A stretch of 64,000 nt of DNA from Sequoia sempervirens. Lineage: Eukaryota; Streptophyta; Pinopsida; Cupressales; Cupressaceae. The number at the start of each line of letters is the position of its first letter. Position 1 is the stretch's first letter. Positions 44,565-56,206 of the stretch are shown here, piece by piece. The notes beneath the pieces were generated by a model that did no database searches, had not been told where the DNA came from, and saw only the letters and a program-made list of their open reading frames with translations. The stretch covers positions 14,281,747 through 14,345,746 of the forward strand of contig VDFB02000001.1 in assembly GCA_007258455.2 (NCBI GenBank). Direction: 5' to 3'. Position numbers and translations under genes: made by a program.

Positions 44565-45554
44565 CCAAATCCCCCCATAAGAGGGAAAGAGAGAGACTAT
44601 GTAGCCCCCCATAATGTGTGATCACCTACAAAAATGGTAAGTGCTTGAAGACAAAACATGAACCAATCTCGACAAGCAACTTTTCTCCCTTTTAGAGGAA
44701 ACAAAATAAAGTACAAATGCATGAATACTTCCCATTTTGGATAGGAATTAAAGGAAATAAGCATAAATATGTATGATGATTTCTAAAATCTACTCATGTG
44801 TCTCCTTGTCCACTGAATATGAAGATGCCATGATCAAATCAAGTACATGCCCAATCAAAGAAGATGATGATGAACCAAGAATATGTGGAAACTGATGTTG
44901 AATAAGATCCAAAGATAAAGATGGATTTACAATAGTTGTGCAATGACTACCAATCAAGAAGACAATGAGATACTTGTTGCAATGAATCACTATAACTTCT
45001 TAATGAATCATCGACACAAGATGAATGGTCCTGTTGAACAGGAATGATGGAAGCCTCAATTAATGAATCTAAACAATGAATCATTGATGGTGACGGTACA
45101 ACATCTCTAATGTAGAAGAAGTATCTGAAGAACCCTTGTAATCCTCATCTGAAGATTCAAAGCATTCAAACTCTTGAATAGTATTATCATCATAGGGTAT
45201 CCTATCTAAAGAATGAAGAGGCACATGAAATTATGAAATAGGATCATCTAGGAATGGTGGAGTATTAGGATATCCATATATCTCCTAAATTTTAGCCCAA
45301 AGAGTATGAGGACAATCAAAATGATCAATAGATTTCAAAATGTCATCATCAACATGCATTGCAATAACCTCTATGACATCATACCTTCTGCAACTCCAGG
45401 AAAATTTTTGTATACCTTTATCTGGAGGGGGAACAAAACCATACAAATGTGGCAACAATTAAAGTGATTGGAGATGGTTTATGATGCAATCTCTCCATTG
45501 TTTATAGTTTCCCCTTTCCAACATAATCAGAGAAGGATGAAATGAAAACCCCAT
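44290..45554 (-). pseudogene. copia C5 gag remnant and 3' region
   Basis: The gag start at 45,554 reads MGFSFHPSLIMLERGNYKQW, then RDCIINHLQSL and, after a stop, HVDDDILKSIDHFDCPHTLW followed by EIYGYPNTPPF: the N-terminal copia gag pattern. From about 45,230 to 44,770 the frame is Asp/Ser/His-rich, like the C4 tail, with an open 66-codon piece at 44,790-44,990. The stretch 44,290-44,500 is the reverse complement, diverged, of the C4 3' region (43,600-43,776). No pol motifs are seen. An AT microsatellite lies inside. Confidence 0.65.
44537..44563. repeat. (AT)n microsatellite
   Basis: About 13 uninterrupted AT units in the 3' region of copia C5. Confidence 0.95.
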
Positions 45555-46570
45555 AATGAACTATGATAGATCTCCACAATACAAAGATATTAACCTTCAA
45601 CAATAATTAGAAACTCTCAAATCTGAATATACAACTAAAAATGAAACCCCCCACAAAAAAAACTTCTCTAGGAGACAAGATGTCCAAGTTATCAACTAAA
45701 AAGAAAATATTCAAAAGTTTGAATATATAAACACTTGGGGCTGAATCTGAAAAAAGTACATGAACCAAATTAAAGAGCTCCTAAATACCTTCCAAATGCA
45801 ACTTGAATCACCAAAATCAGAGAAAATAGTAGAAAGTTATGAGCTCGAGGTCCAAAGGGGTGATCTGACTTTAGTTATGAATAATTTGTACCTACAGCAA
45901 AATCTGGAAAAAAGAATTGAACCACTGTGAAGTATGTGGAACTAGATTTTTGTCGATATGTCATTTGTAGAATTTCTATATCATGGCAAAAAGTTATGCA
46001 AAATTGAAAAAAGGTCTATTTTAGGCACTTGGGGGCCAAATCAGGTGATTGAAATGCTAATCAGATGCAAAAAATAAGCTCTTGTCAGCTCGCTCCTGGT
46101 CACTCATGTGACCAACCTGCAAAGAGGGGCAAAAAATAAAAAAGGAGATTGTCACCACCTTGGGAAATGGGTCTGGGCAGAGCCGTGGTGGCCCAATAGG
46201 GCTTAGGCCCCCGCACTAAGCGCTAAATGCTTAAACTCATAATTGTCATCAAAACAATAAAACCAACCACAAAACTTTCATTGTCGGCCTTTTTAATAAT
46301 TTTTTTTAAAAAAATTTGAGTTAAGTTGACAAATTGTGGCCATCAACATTTAAACAAACATTAATACAACTTTTAATATTTATAAAAACTACCAAATAAA
46401 AAAAACACCGACCAAGTGGATTTTGTATCCCTTGCAATGTGCGCTAACAAGACTTGCAATGATATGACCTGTGGGCAGAAAATTAAAGGGCTCTACTTAA
46501 CAAAGAAACACTGCTTGGTGTTGAAAATAACCACTGGTGCTACAAAAAATTACAAATTAAAATCACCTGG
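45555..46570 (-). other. copia C5 leader, no gene
   Basis: AT-rich, no conserved frame. A GC-rich patch near 46,160-46,230 (with GGTGGCCCAATAGGGCTTAGG) parallels the GC patch in the C4 leader. The junction with the Tat-like DNA at about 46,570 is approximate. Confidence 0.4.
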
Positions 46571-47483
46571 TATTATGAGATGAGGTCATCATTCTTCTTT
46601 TCCTCTTCACCTTTGACCAATCCAACCTACAAGAAAACCAGTAAATTTTCACTTTTTACTTCCCTCCGGCGGTGCAATCCATGAAGGCCTCATAGTTTGA
46701 AGTCACCAGCGGTGCTATATAGCACTGCTTACCAATCAACGTTGCTCTGCAGCCAGACCAGTGAGCATGAAGGCATCGCTATTTTGGTCAGTGGTGCAGT
46801 TTAGATTTTGAAAATATTTCAGCGAGCTGGAAAGATTCAGCGGTTCTGTTTGAAATTTTGAATTTTGGGCGGAAAGAATGGAGCGTCGCAATTTGACCTA
46901 GTTCTAAAAGCAATAAATAAGCGTGTAAAATGAAAACGAAGCTTAGGTAAGGATCACATACTAGTGCCCCGATGCTGGGAGGTCGCTGGTATGTTTGTAC
47001 TCGGTCGGAGATATGCAACGGTAGCTGTCGTGCCATCTCGTCAGGATATCAGGGCTCAAATCGTGAAATCTCTTAAGGCTGAATGTGTCCAAATGAACTG
47101 AAAGTGGCCCCTCCAGGCCTAGTTAAGCCTAAAAATTAGGTTTTTTTGACCCTGTTCAACCATCCTGCTAGGGTTTTGGACCCCCGGTTCCATTTTTGTC
47201 TATTTGAAGGTCATTTCACACTATTTTTTTGGTTTTCTACCTCATTTTTTGACCTCCCGGAGCCTTTCTGGACCTATCAAGCACCTTGTCTCTTTTTTTG
47301 CGAGATCACCCAAAAAATTAGAATTTTCGTCTGATCTCTCGAGGGGGCAATATGTTACCATAATTTCCTTCTATGAGGCAACAGTGAGGCAATTTTTAAA
47401 ATCAGATTTTTTTTGGCTTTTGATCGAGACCATTTATTCTTTGAACCAACACAACGAGTGCATTGCTTCAAAGAGGGGAAAAA
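46570..47483 (+). other. 3' untranslated region of a plus-strand Tat-like element
   Basis: No coding motifs. It contains a cluster of short GC words (GCGGTGC, GGCATCGCTAT, GAGCGTCGC) between 46,670 and 46,890 and ends in a clear polypurine tract AAAGAGGGGAAAAA at 47,470-47,483 immediately before an LTR start. Confidence 0.6.
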
Positions 47484-48737
47484 TGTAGACACGTAAAATA
47501 TACTGATTGACATTGCATAGCTGATCCTGACCACTAACACCGTTTCATCCTAAATCATCCCTCGGTCTAACTATTTAATCAAATACCTTTATTTGATTAA
47601 ATTCATCAATGTTCCTCTCTTAATTAAATAAATCATTTATCTAATTAAGTCATCCTTTCTTGTTAATTAAATCAATCAATTTGATCTAATTATCCCTATT
47701 TAATTAAATAATCAATTTTATTTGATTAAATCCCTAAAGTCATCATATTAAATTAAATAAATTAAAACCTTATTTGATTTAATCTAACATCATCTCCTTG
47801 GTGAAATAAAATAAAAATCTTTATTTAACCTTAAAATCATATTCTTCTCATATTTTGATTTAAACCAATCCATAAATCTAAATCAATATGTCACATCATT
47901 CTAATCTCTCATTAAATTAATTAACCTTGATTAATTTAATCTCCTCTCATGTCCCATCCTCTAGCTTTTGCAACTTGCACAAGAAAATAGATTTAATTCA
48001 TTTATTAAATCTCTATTTTCTCTCAAAAGACATAATAAAGGAATATTCCTCAAATTTGAATTCAAAATCCAAGTGGACTTTGTCCTTCCAACAATGCATT
48101 TACTCCACCTAGAAAGTCCTTTTTCCTTGAGCCAAGTGGCATTCAATGCACCTTCTTTCCCTCTTACATGTCATTTCAACAATTTCAAAATTCAAATATT
48201 TGCATTTATTGACACATTCTTCAAAACTTGCACATTCTCCATCCATTCACATGTTGACAAGTGGCACCTTGCCATTGATTGATTCTTAGTCCCACATTTC
48301 TCCATTTTAGACATCTCTTCAACTTGATTTTCTATAAATAATAGGCTCATCCTTCATTTCTATCATCCACAACTTGAGTAAACTTACTATACTCAAATTC
48401 ATAGCAATCTTCATCCATCTTATTGAGTTTATAGCTAGGTTATGCAGATTTTATTTTGGAGAACTCATCAATTTTCAACAAAGTGGATCACAATCTTCAT
48501 CAAATCATCAAAGCTAGCATTGGATTTGGGAAAGGGCCAATTTTCATATCAAATTGGCACCAATTCCCTCAAGAGATAAAGAGTTTGCTTTGTTTTAGAA
48601 TAGGATTTGATATCTTTGTTTCAAGTTTGTTATGTTCTTCATTTCATTCCTTTTCTCTTACATTCAAATGGATTTCTTGAGTAATCTATATTCTAACTTG
48701 CATATGATATCATTAATGTTTTTGTTTATTGTGTTCC
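47484..48737 (+). repeat. Tat-like 3' LTR
   Basis: Begins TGTAGACACG, like E2, directly after the polypurine tract. Has an AT-rich TTAATTAAAT block (47,560-47,960) and a TATA box CTATAAATA at 48,332-48,340 followed by AGGCTCATC. The right end abuts a copia LTR at about 48,732-48,738, and no primer site follows, so the exact end is uncertain. Confidence 0.75.
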
Positions 48738-49642
48738 TGTAGGTATAGGATCTAGGTTCACAACACCTTAAATAGTTACAATAATGAGAAACACATAGGA
48801 ATAGTGGAATAGAACAACTAGTACACAAATACAACAAACACCAGATATACGTGGGGAAAACCCTTTCAGGTAGAAACCTTACCCTCCAAAAGCATAGTAC
48901 TATTGTATTACTTCAACTAAAAGTTACAATACAACCCCAAGTAGAAAGCTTTCTTCAACAAGTGTTTCGTCACAAACACCTATCTTGGAGTAAACTTGGC
49001 AAAACTTTGTTACCTACAAATAATCTATGCATTCTACAATGTAAGGCACTTAATATATAGAGAGAAGCAAGCTTGAAGAAGCATATAGAAGGAGAGGGGT
49101 GTCCAAATCCACATGACATGATATCCCATGCCATAGACATGCATTTGGACACATGTACAACATTCCCTTACACCCCTTACAAGTTTCATTATATGCATTA
49201 TTCTTTCTCCAAGATTGGGTGCTTAGAATATGCTAAGAATAGGCTATGAAAGATTCCTTACAACTTTCATAGAATTTTTCATAGCATTTGTCATACTTAC
49301 AACACTTATAGTTGTAAGAGAATATGTCATAAATGACTTGAAATACCCGATTCTCTTACACCTTGTCATAACCCATTTGGGCGCCAACTTCCTCCATGCA
49401 TAAAGATGCCTTATGACGCATCATAGAATCTATCATAGGTTAAAGATTCCAAAGTGGGATTCCTATGTCCACTTGGGATGATTATGTGTCATCTAGTTAC
49501 CTCCAACGGGGATGCCACCTACCCGGTGGGTCCCAAATTATGGCATGACACCATAGGTGATTAAATAAATACAAATAAATACAAGAATACATCAATTAGA
49601 TCAATATTAGGACTCTAAGGTTGAGACACCTTAATCCAAACA
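48738..49642 (-). repeat. copia C6 3' LTR
   Basis: On the minus strand it begins TGTTTGGATTAAGGTG right after the polypurine tract AAGTGGGAGGA (49,653-49,643) and ends near GATCCTATACCTACA, about 905 bp. CCAGATATACGTGGGGAAAACC near 48,840-48,862 is typical of copia R/U5. The left end could be 6 bases further out. Confidence 0.7.
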
Positions 49643-49689
49643 TCCTCCCACTTGTCGAAGACCTACCGAGAGTCATACAAAATCATCTA

Positions 49690-50560
49690 CTCAAGGCCCC
49701 AAGGCCCATGGAATCAGAACACCATTTGAACTTCTCTGTGCTCACTAGTTTTTTCAGTGCATCTGCAACATTCTCCAAAGTTGCAAAATTTTCCAAGTTC
49801 ACCTTTCCATATTCTACCATATCACGAACAAAATGATACTAAAAATTGATGTGCTTTGTTCTAGCATGGAAGGTAGGATTATTTTCTAGGAAAATCACAC
49901 TTTGACAGTCACAAAAACTATAATTTGTCCCACATCAAAACCAATATCAGAACACAGTCTCTTAAGCCAAATAGCTTCCTTACAGGCAAGAGTGGCTGCC
50001 ATGTACTCTGCCTCTGTTGTGGAAAATGTGACTATAACCTGTCGCTTACTCATCCAATTGATAGCACCACTAAACATCATAAGCATGTAACCACTAGTGG
50101 ATCTTCTGCTATCAATGTCACCTGTCCAATCTAAATCCACATATCCATGAATACTCACAGAATGTTGAGGTCTAGTAGGATAACCATGAAAACATAAGGC
50201 ATACTTGGAAGTACCTCGTAAATATATGAACACTCTCTTAACTGCATCCCAATGCACCCATCCAAGAATAGCCATAAAATAGCTAAGGACTCCCACTGCT
50301 TGGGAAATTTTTGGTCTTGTACACACAATAACATGCATCAGACTACCAACTACACTCACATATAGTACTCTATTCATTTCCTCCATCTTAGTAGGATATT
50401 TTGGACAATCATTCACAAAAATCTTTGTCCCCTGCATCACAAGAACAAATAACTGTGTGCAATCTACCATGTTGAATCTCTCCAATACTGAGTTCACATA
50501 CATGCTTTGGCTTAACCAAAGCTTTCTATTAGATTTGTCTCTTGTGATCTCCATTCCCTA
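49690..50560 (-). pseudogene. copia C6 RT end and RNase H
   Basis: The frame 49,895-50,554 is open for 219 codons: LWLSQSMYVNSVLERFNM, VVGSLMHVIVCTRPKISQAV, LRGTSKYALCFHG, YVDLDWTGDIDSRRSTSGYM, FSTTEAEYMAATLACKEAIW. These are the RT end and the RNase H with its D-E-D residues. After a one-base shift near 49,895 it continues with NPTFHARTKHINF and HFVRDMVEYGKVNLE to a stop near 49,690. The 5' end is cut at about 50,560, leaving only the last third of pol. It is the best preserved copia pol piece in the window. Confidence 0.9.
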
Positions 50561-52363
50561 AATGTAACTATTGTTGTGCAATTTTTACACACACGCCCCA
50601 CCAGAGGCAGGGACCCCCTTTCTCTTGTTTGTTTTGCTTGTTTGCCTTAGGGTCCTGACCTTTTCCCCTTAAGGGATAGGTCTCTCAGTCTTGGTATTGT
50701 CTCACCCAAGTACTTAATGATAAATTTGCATTTGAGATGCCTTATTGAAACACCATAGTGACAACCTAGCTCTTGGAAGATTGACTTTAGCCTGAAATTC
50801 TAAGTGAAGGGAAAAACTGACTAAGTATGGGGAAAGTTCAGAAATTCTGAGGTAGCTCGGATTACCCGAACCTTAGTTTGGCCAGAAAATCTAAGGTACC
50901 TCAAATTTACTGGGTTTGATCTCCCTTCGCATTTTTGAGTTTCTGAGGGTATCCTTGCATACATTTATTGCTCACATTAATGAGTTTTAAAAGCCAAATG
51001 GGGAATATAAGAGGGGTTTGAGGTGTCATTTGGGTCATTTTACATTTTGCATACTTGAGTTTCAGAGGACGTTCCCATCCCACACTTCAATCGAGCTTCG
51101 CGATGGATGTTGCACTTTTTGTGTGATCACTCTAGGGTTCGAGGGTCTCCATTGCAGGTCCCCATTGCATAATTTCTTCTCATGCATTATTTCAAGGTTG
51201 GTTTTTCAGTTTCTCGATGGTGATTTTGATGAATTTCGTGCTTGATTGTAGATACTTTGTGGTGTATACTTTAACCTTAAGTGAGGCTTTTATATTGCTT
51301 GGTTTCTCGCCTTCGTTCGAGGTTTTTTTTCTTTGAAGGATATACTCTAACTGGGGCTTGTTGTAAATTTTGATTGGAGTATCGTTAGGGAAAATTGGAA
51401 TGATTTGGTAGGTCGAATACCTTTAAGATTTATTTCCTTATATGATATCTTTTTGTCTGATGATAGAATTTAGGAGTATCGCCCTATTCAGAGATTAGTT
51501 TGAAGACCTAGTATTATGAAACCCTAGTTGATGAATGAAATGATAAATGAAATGAAGTGAATAGGGTCAATGGCTTATCTTGTAAATGAACAATTTGAAG
51601 TGTTGAAAGAGATAAACGAGAATCCTACCTTCACAGTGAGCATGTAATAAATCAAACACTTAGTTCAAAATTGACGAAAAAGTGAAAGTTCAAAAATTCT
51701 AAGGAAGCTTAGATTATCCGAGCCTTAATCCGTTCAAAAAATTCGAGCCTCCTCGGATTTTTTGGATCCTCACCCATATTAAAGCCCCAAGTTTAGATAC
51801 TTAGAAATTTTGAATTTAGCCTCCATTCGGTGATTTCGAGCTCCCTAGAATTTACTGAATCTGGGCTCTTGAGAAAAACCTGAACCCTCTGAAACTTCAA
51901 GTCTTCGGCATGTTTAACGAATCAAGCCTTAGGAAAGATGATTGCAATGTGATATTAAGGTGATTAGTGTTGACATGTACTTGATTGTGCTAAAATTTCC
52001 ATCTCACCTAATGATTTTAAGTCAAAGGTGCCCAATGTGTAAATTTTGGGGAATTAGAGCTTGCTCAGATTACCTGACCTTTCTCCTTTAGGATCAAATT
52101 TTCAAGTGTTGATGGTAAATGAGTTTGCACATGAATTTGTATGGAATTTTCAGTTAGATACTAATTGATTTGAAAGTGATTCACTTGCATATCAATGTAT
52201 GATTTTGTGGAGTGAATTGTTTGGTTTGTATTATTATCCAGGGTCCATATGGATATCATAATTTTCACTTAATAATGTTAATGAGCATGTATTGACAAAT
52301 TTTATAGTATGAATGACATGTGTTATTATCTGCATTTACGTGATTATTGGATTTCCCTAACAG
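50560..52363 (+). other. leader-like DNA with an iterated TCGGATTA motif
   Basis: No conserved ORF. A block with GAAATTCTGAGG...CTCGGATTACCCGA recurs in diverged form at about 50,845-50,905, 51,690-51,770, 51,825-51,880 and 52,045-52,080. A TATAAGAGG occurs near 51,006. It ends TTGGATTTCCCTAACAG directly before an ATG at 52,364, which looks like an intron 3' splice site. Confidence 0.45.
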
Positions 52364-52553
52364 ATGCAGGTAAAATTGAGCCCATACAAGGCATCTAAAT
52401 CAAAGGCTACTTTAGTACAAGAGGAGGTAAGGAGAAGAGCATATAGGATGAAGTATGACTTCAAGGGTATATGGTCATTGTCCAAGATTGCTTCTGCTTG
52501 ATCAAATATTGCAGACACAAACATGGGAAATGTAAATTATGATGACTTATAGC
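52364..52553 (+). pseudogene. 5' part of a long unrecognised ORF, interrupted
   Basis: The ATG at 52,364 reads MQVKLSPYKASKSKATLVQE, then EVRRRAYRMKYDFKGIWSL, with a TGA near 52,499 and another stop near the end. It is basic and ends where element G1 begins (52,554). The matching 3' part probably resumes at 57,563 on the other side of G1. The assignment to one gene is inference from strand, position and the lack of any other start for the downstream ORF. Confidence 0.5.
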
Positions 52554-53906
52554 TGATGTAAGCAAGGTGGTTGATACTCACAATCCAACTTAATCTGATC
52601 AGACTTCAATAAGAATTCAACCTTCACAACATAATTCTCTCAAACTGTCCCAAGACAACACCAATAGGCTTCTAGCCTTCAAAAACCAAAAAATTGACTT
52701 ATCTTTTGGAGAAGGTTGTACAAAGGCCAACCAAACATCAATAAAGGTTCACCATAAACCCCTAAAACAAATCCCAAAAGGTTTCAAGTGATTTCTTCAC
52801 AACAATCTTGAGAACCATTAAACCACCCCTATCTTAGGCTACTAAATAGCCCAATTTTCCAAAGGAACCTCTTCTTAAACTCCTTTTTTCATAAAAACTC
52901 AACTAACATACTTTAATTGTGTTCCTAAACCACTAATTCCACCATTATTTCCTTGATTCAAGACCTTTATATCGTTGAACCATGAAACCCTCCAATTGCA
53001 TGCAAAAACCTAGAGTTTTATTGAATCTACCATCAAACGGGATTATCAAACTTCAACAGTGCATCCAATAGTCTCTAATAGGTCTATACAGACTCCTCAA
53101 ACCCTTACAAGATCCTTTCCATTAAAAATTCACAAAGACCCTTCTCAAAACCACCATTTTCACAAGAAATTTGCACTACCCAGCCCTAGGGCATCATTCC
53201 AAACCAAAAAACTCACTTTATTTTCCACTCAACCCAATGAAAATGTCTACCCTAACATATAATATGACATTCCTCCAAGGAACAAGACAAAAAAGTAGAA
53301 GGAATGACTACTCCATTAATTAATTGCCAAATAGGGGCCTCACTAGTTTTTACCAAGCAGATTCAAAAATCTATAGAGATCTCCCTCCAAATTTATTGTT
53401 AGACCTTCAGAATGGGTTAAAAAAAAAGCTACTTATATTCCCTATAGGATACAAAGAAATTTAGAGCATTTACTATATGTACGGGTCCATACAATTACTG
53501 AGAATTTCTGAAAATACAGTAAAATTGCAAAAATCAATATTGTTATTGCTTTGAAACTTCAATACATTTTTCAACAACCAACCCACAAGAATTTGAGAGA
53601 ATTTTATACATTTTCAAATCAAAAACCACCCACTCAAATTTCCATAACTATCTTTTAAAATCCTCGACCTTTCATATTCCTAATTGTTGCAATTTTTTGA
53701 TAATTTGCTGCTTAACAACATTTACAATTTTGTGCAACTTTTTACTTTTAGACTCTAATGACTCTAAACTACCCAATTACATCATAAATGGTCTTTGGAC
53801 CTTATTTAGCATAATTAAACTCAAACACCCCTACTAACCTACTAACCACCTATCAAGCCTTTGAGAGATCAAATTTTGTCAATAAGGTGTAGGTGCTCCT
53901 GCACCA
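52554..53906 (-). repeat. G1 3' LTR
   Basis: Plus-strand TGATGTAAGCAAGG...CTCCTGCACCA, 1,353 bp, preceded on the minus strand by a GTGGGGGTTA polypurine tract (53,907-53,916). By eye about 90% identical to the other LTR over the first 300 bases. Confidence 0.9.
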
Positions 53907-54701
53907 TAACCCCCACAGGAAAAAACTCATGCCACATGAGTTGCATCTAATTCCAATTTATCCAAGCTTCATACATGTTCCTTTGGTCCAAAAATAATCT
54001 CCATTGGTTCATACACCCTGAAATTGTAATCTTCCTTGTACCTTTAACATTCTTTACTGTGTTTGTATATGTATTTGCCTTTATCTCTGCCTTTTGACCT
54101 GCTACTTGCATTTTACCAGTCCCTGGTTCTAATCCTGATGATATATTTTCCTTTGCACCTACAATCAAACACTTGTCAGAAACTTCCTAAACTAGCTTTC
54201 CTTTTGTCTCACTTTCATACTTGCATCTACCTTTATTGACTTGGTCAATCTGTCCTTCCATCATATCTCCTATCATATCAACAACATGTACCTTCTTACT
54301 ATCCACTATACTTTTTGTACCATTAGACTCACTGACCATTGTACCTGTAGATCTTGCAAACTTTTCAAACTCACCTTTACTTATAGGAAACACAATGGTC
54401 CCCACCAAAACACTTTCATTCAAATTCTTGGTCATCTTTCCTTGCAAACTTGATTAAGTTTTCTTACTTGTTGCCATTGCTTTCTTTGACTTTGAATTGT
54501 TTGCAACTCCTTTTTTTTGTCTTCATTTACAATTTCTACTAGCTGTTTTTTTCCACACATAATCACTTTGGCCTTACCTTTCTCATATTCCACCAAAGGA
54601 GTAAAAAAAAACCTACACCCATCCTTCATTATTGTATAGGTGTTCTCTTTGCCATCATACAAGGCTCGCCTATTAGATTTCTAGGGTCTACCTAGGAGTA
54701 G
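53907..54701 (-). pseudogene. G1 post-protease region
   Basis: Minus frames continue past the protease with YDGKENTYTIMKDGCRFFF (54,432-54,662), the segment that normally leads toward RT. Then come two short open frames, 54,187-54,447 (Lys/Val/Asp-rich) and 53,947-54,168 (ITISGCMNQWRLFLDQRNMY), of no recognised function. No RT motif occurs before the LTR, so pol was deleted or replaced. Confidence 0.55.
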
Positions 54702-56135
54702 CTAACAAAAATACATGGGAAGAATATCACAAACTACACTATCTTGATAGCCTCCAATATGGAAATCTACCATAGCTTTTTCATTAACCGACAAAGGCTG
54801 CCCATCACTCAACCGTGACACTTTATAAGGCAACTCATGAGGTACTTTTTGCAAATTCAATTTTTTTACCATCTCACTAGACACCATGTTTTCAGTAGAT
54901 CCAAAATCAATTATAATCTTGCATACCTTGTTTTTGCACTTACATGTAGTCTTGAAGAGGCTCTTTCTTTGTAATGGCTCTACCTCTTTTGTTGCCTTCA
55001 ATACTATCTTCCTCATCATCAACATGTCCTCTATTTTAGGAGTAGCTCTCAAACTTGTAGAATGATTGCTTTCACACTCCTCTTCTTGAATGATTTGTGC
55101 TCTCCTATCAATTCTCTTTTCACCACTAGATGAACTACCAACCCTTTCAAGAAATTTCCAAGATGGATGACCATATTCATTAGAAGTATAACATCTCCCT
55201 ACAAAGACATTAGAATATCGTCCACCACTGAATCTACCTCTACCTCTAAAACCTCCTCTAGTATCAACACCTTGCTCCTTACCTCTATTTGTCCCTTCTT
55301 GTTCTTCCAATGGCTTCTTTGAAGTAGGGATTGTTCCTCTCCCTCTTGCACTAGTGGCACCTCTTCCTCTAACTGATTTTTCTTTCCTTATTTTAAGATT
55401 TTCCTCCACCCTGATTGCTAATTGGAAACACTCCTCAACAGACTTTGGGTTAGCAACAACAAGTTCATCTTGTATATTAAATCTCAAACCACCTAGATAT
55501 CTACCCACCTTTTCAGCTTCATCCTCATCCCTTCTTGACCTTATACTTAATTTGTAAAATTCATTAGTGTAGGCCTTAACATCTAGATCTTTTTGTTTCA
55601 ATCCTTGCAACTTCTTATAAAATTGAACTTCATAATCCTTTGGAAGAAACTTACCTTTCAATTTCTGCACCATCTTGTCCCAAGAAGTAATCCCTAATTT
55701 GTCTTGTTTTCTCCTCTCTGCTTGTTCATAGTCCCACCATAAAAGAGCATGACCTTTGAGTTTTGTTTTTTCCACCTTCACCATCTGCTAGTCTAAAATT
55801 TCTTCACTTTCAAAGTAATTATCCATAGCAACAATCCAATCAAGCAATTATTCTTCATTTAAATTACCACCATACATAGGAAGATCAAATTTTACCTTGT
55901 GAGAATCACCTTTCACTGCTTTGAGCATCTTTACCATCCTCTAATCTTTAGGGTCTAGTTCTTCATCAACATCCTCATATTCTTCATCATCTTCCTCTGT
56001 TTCACTTTCTTCATTCTTATCTCTTCTTTTCTTTGTCTCCAAGGTAACAAGACTTTCCAAAACTGCATTATGTGACTCCAGAAGCTTAACATGCTTCTCT
56101 TTTAGATCCTGCAACTCTCTAGCAACACTAATCAA
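54702..56135 (-). pseudogene. G1 gag-protease
   Basis: Starts with a coiled-coil N-terminus at 56,135 (MISVARELQDLKEKHVKLLE) and an acidic stretch, then after stops near 55,790-55,940 an open 360-codon frame (54,702-55,784). Capsid core: GHALLWWDYEQAERRKQ, SWDKMVQKLKGKFLPKDYE, VKAYTNEFYKLSIRS, VGRYLGGLRFNIQDEL. An Arg-Gly-rich spacer (GGFRGRGRFSGGR) and a degenerate knuckle CYTSNEYGHPSWKF follow. The protease begins IIIDFGSTENMVSSEMVKKL (D-F-G-S for D-S/T-G-S). The pattern and the Met-type primer site suggest a chromovirus relative (Reina/Tekay-like), which is inference. Confidence 0.85.
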
Positions 56136-56187
56136 CTTTCTTCATGTCCTGAAAAAATAAAACAAATCACCAACAAAAAACCTTGTC

Positions 56188-56206
56188 CCTATGCTCTAAT
56201 ACTACT
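56188..56206 (-). promoter_or_regulatory. G1 primer-binding site
   Basis: Minus-strand AGTAGTATTAGAGCATAGGG is a mutated form of the initiator-Met site TGGTATCAGAGC and directly adjoins the LTR end. Confidence 0.75.
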
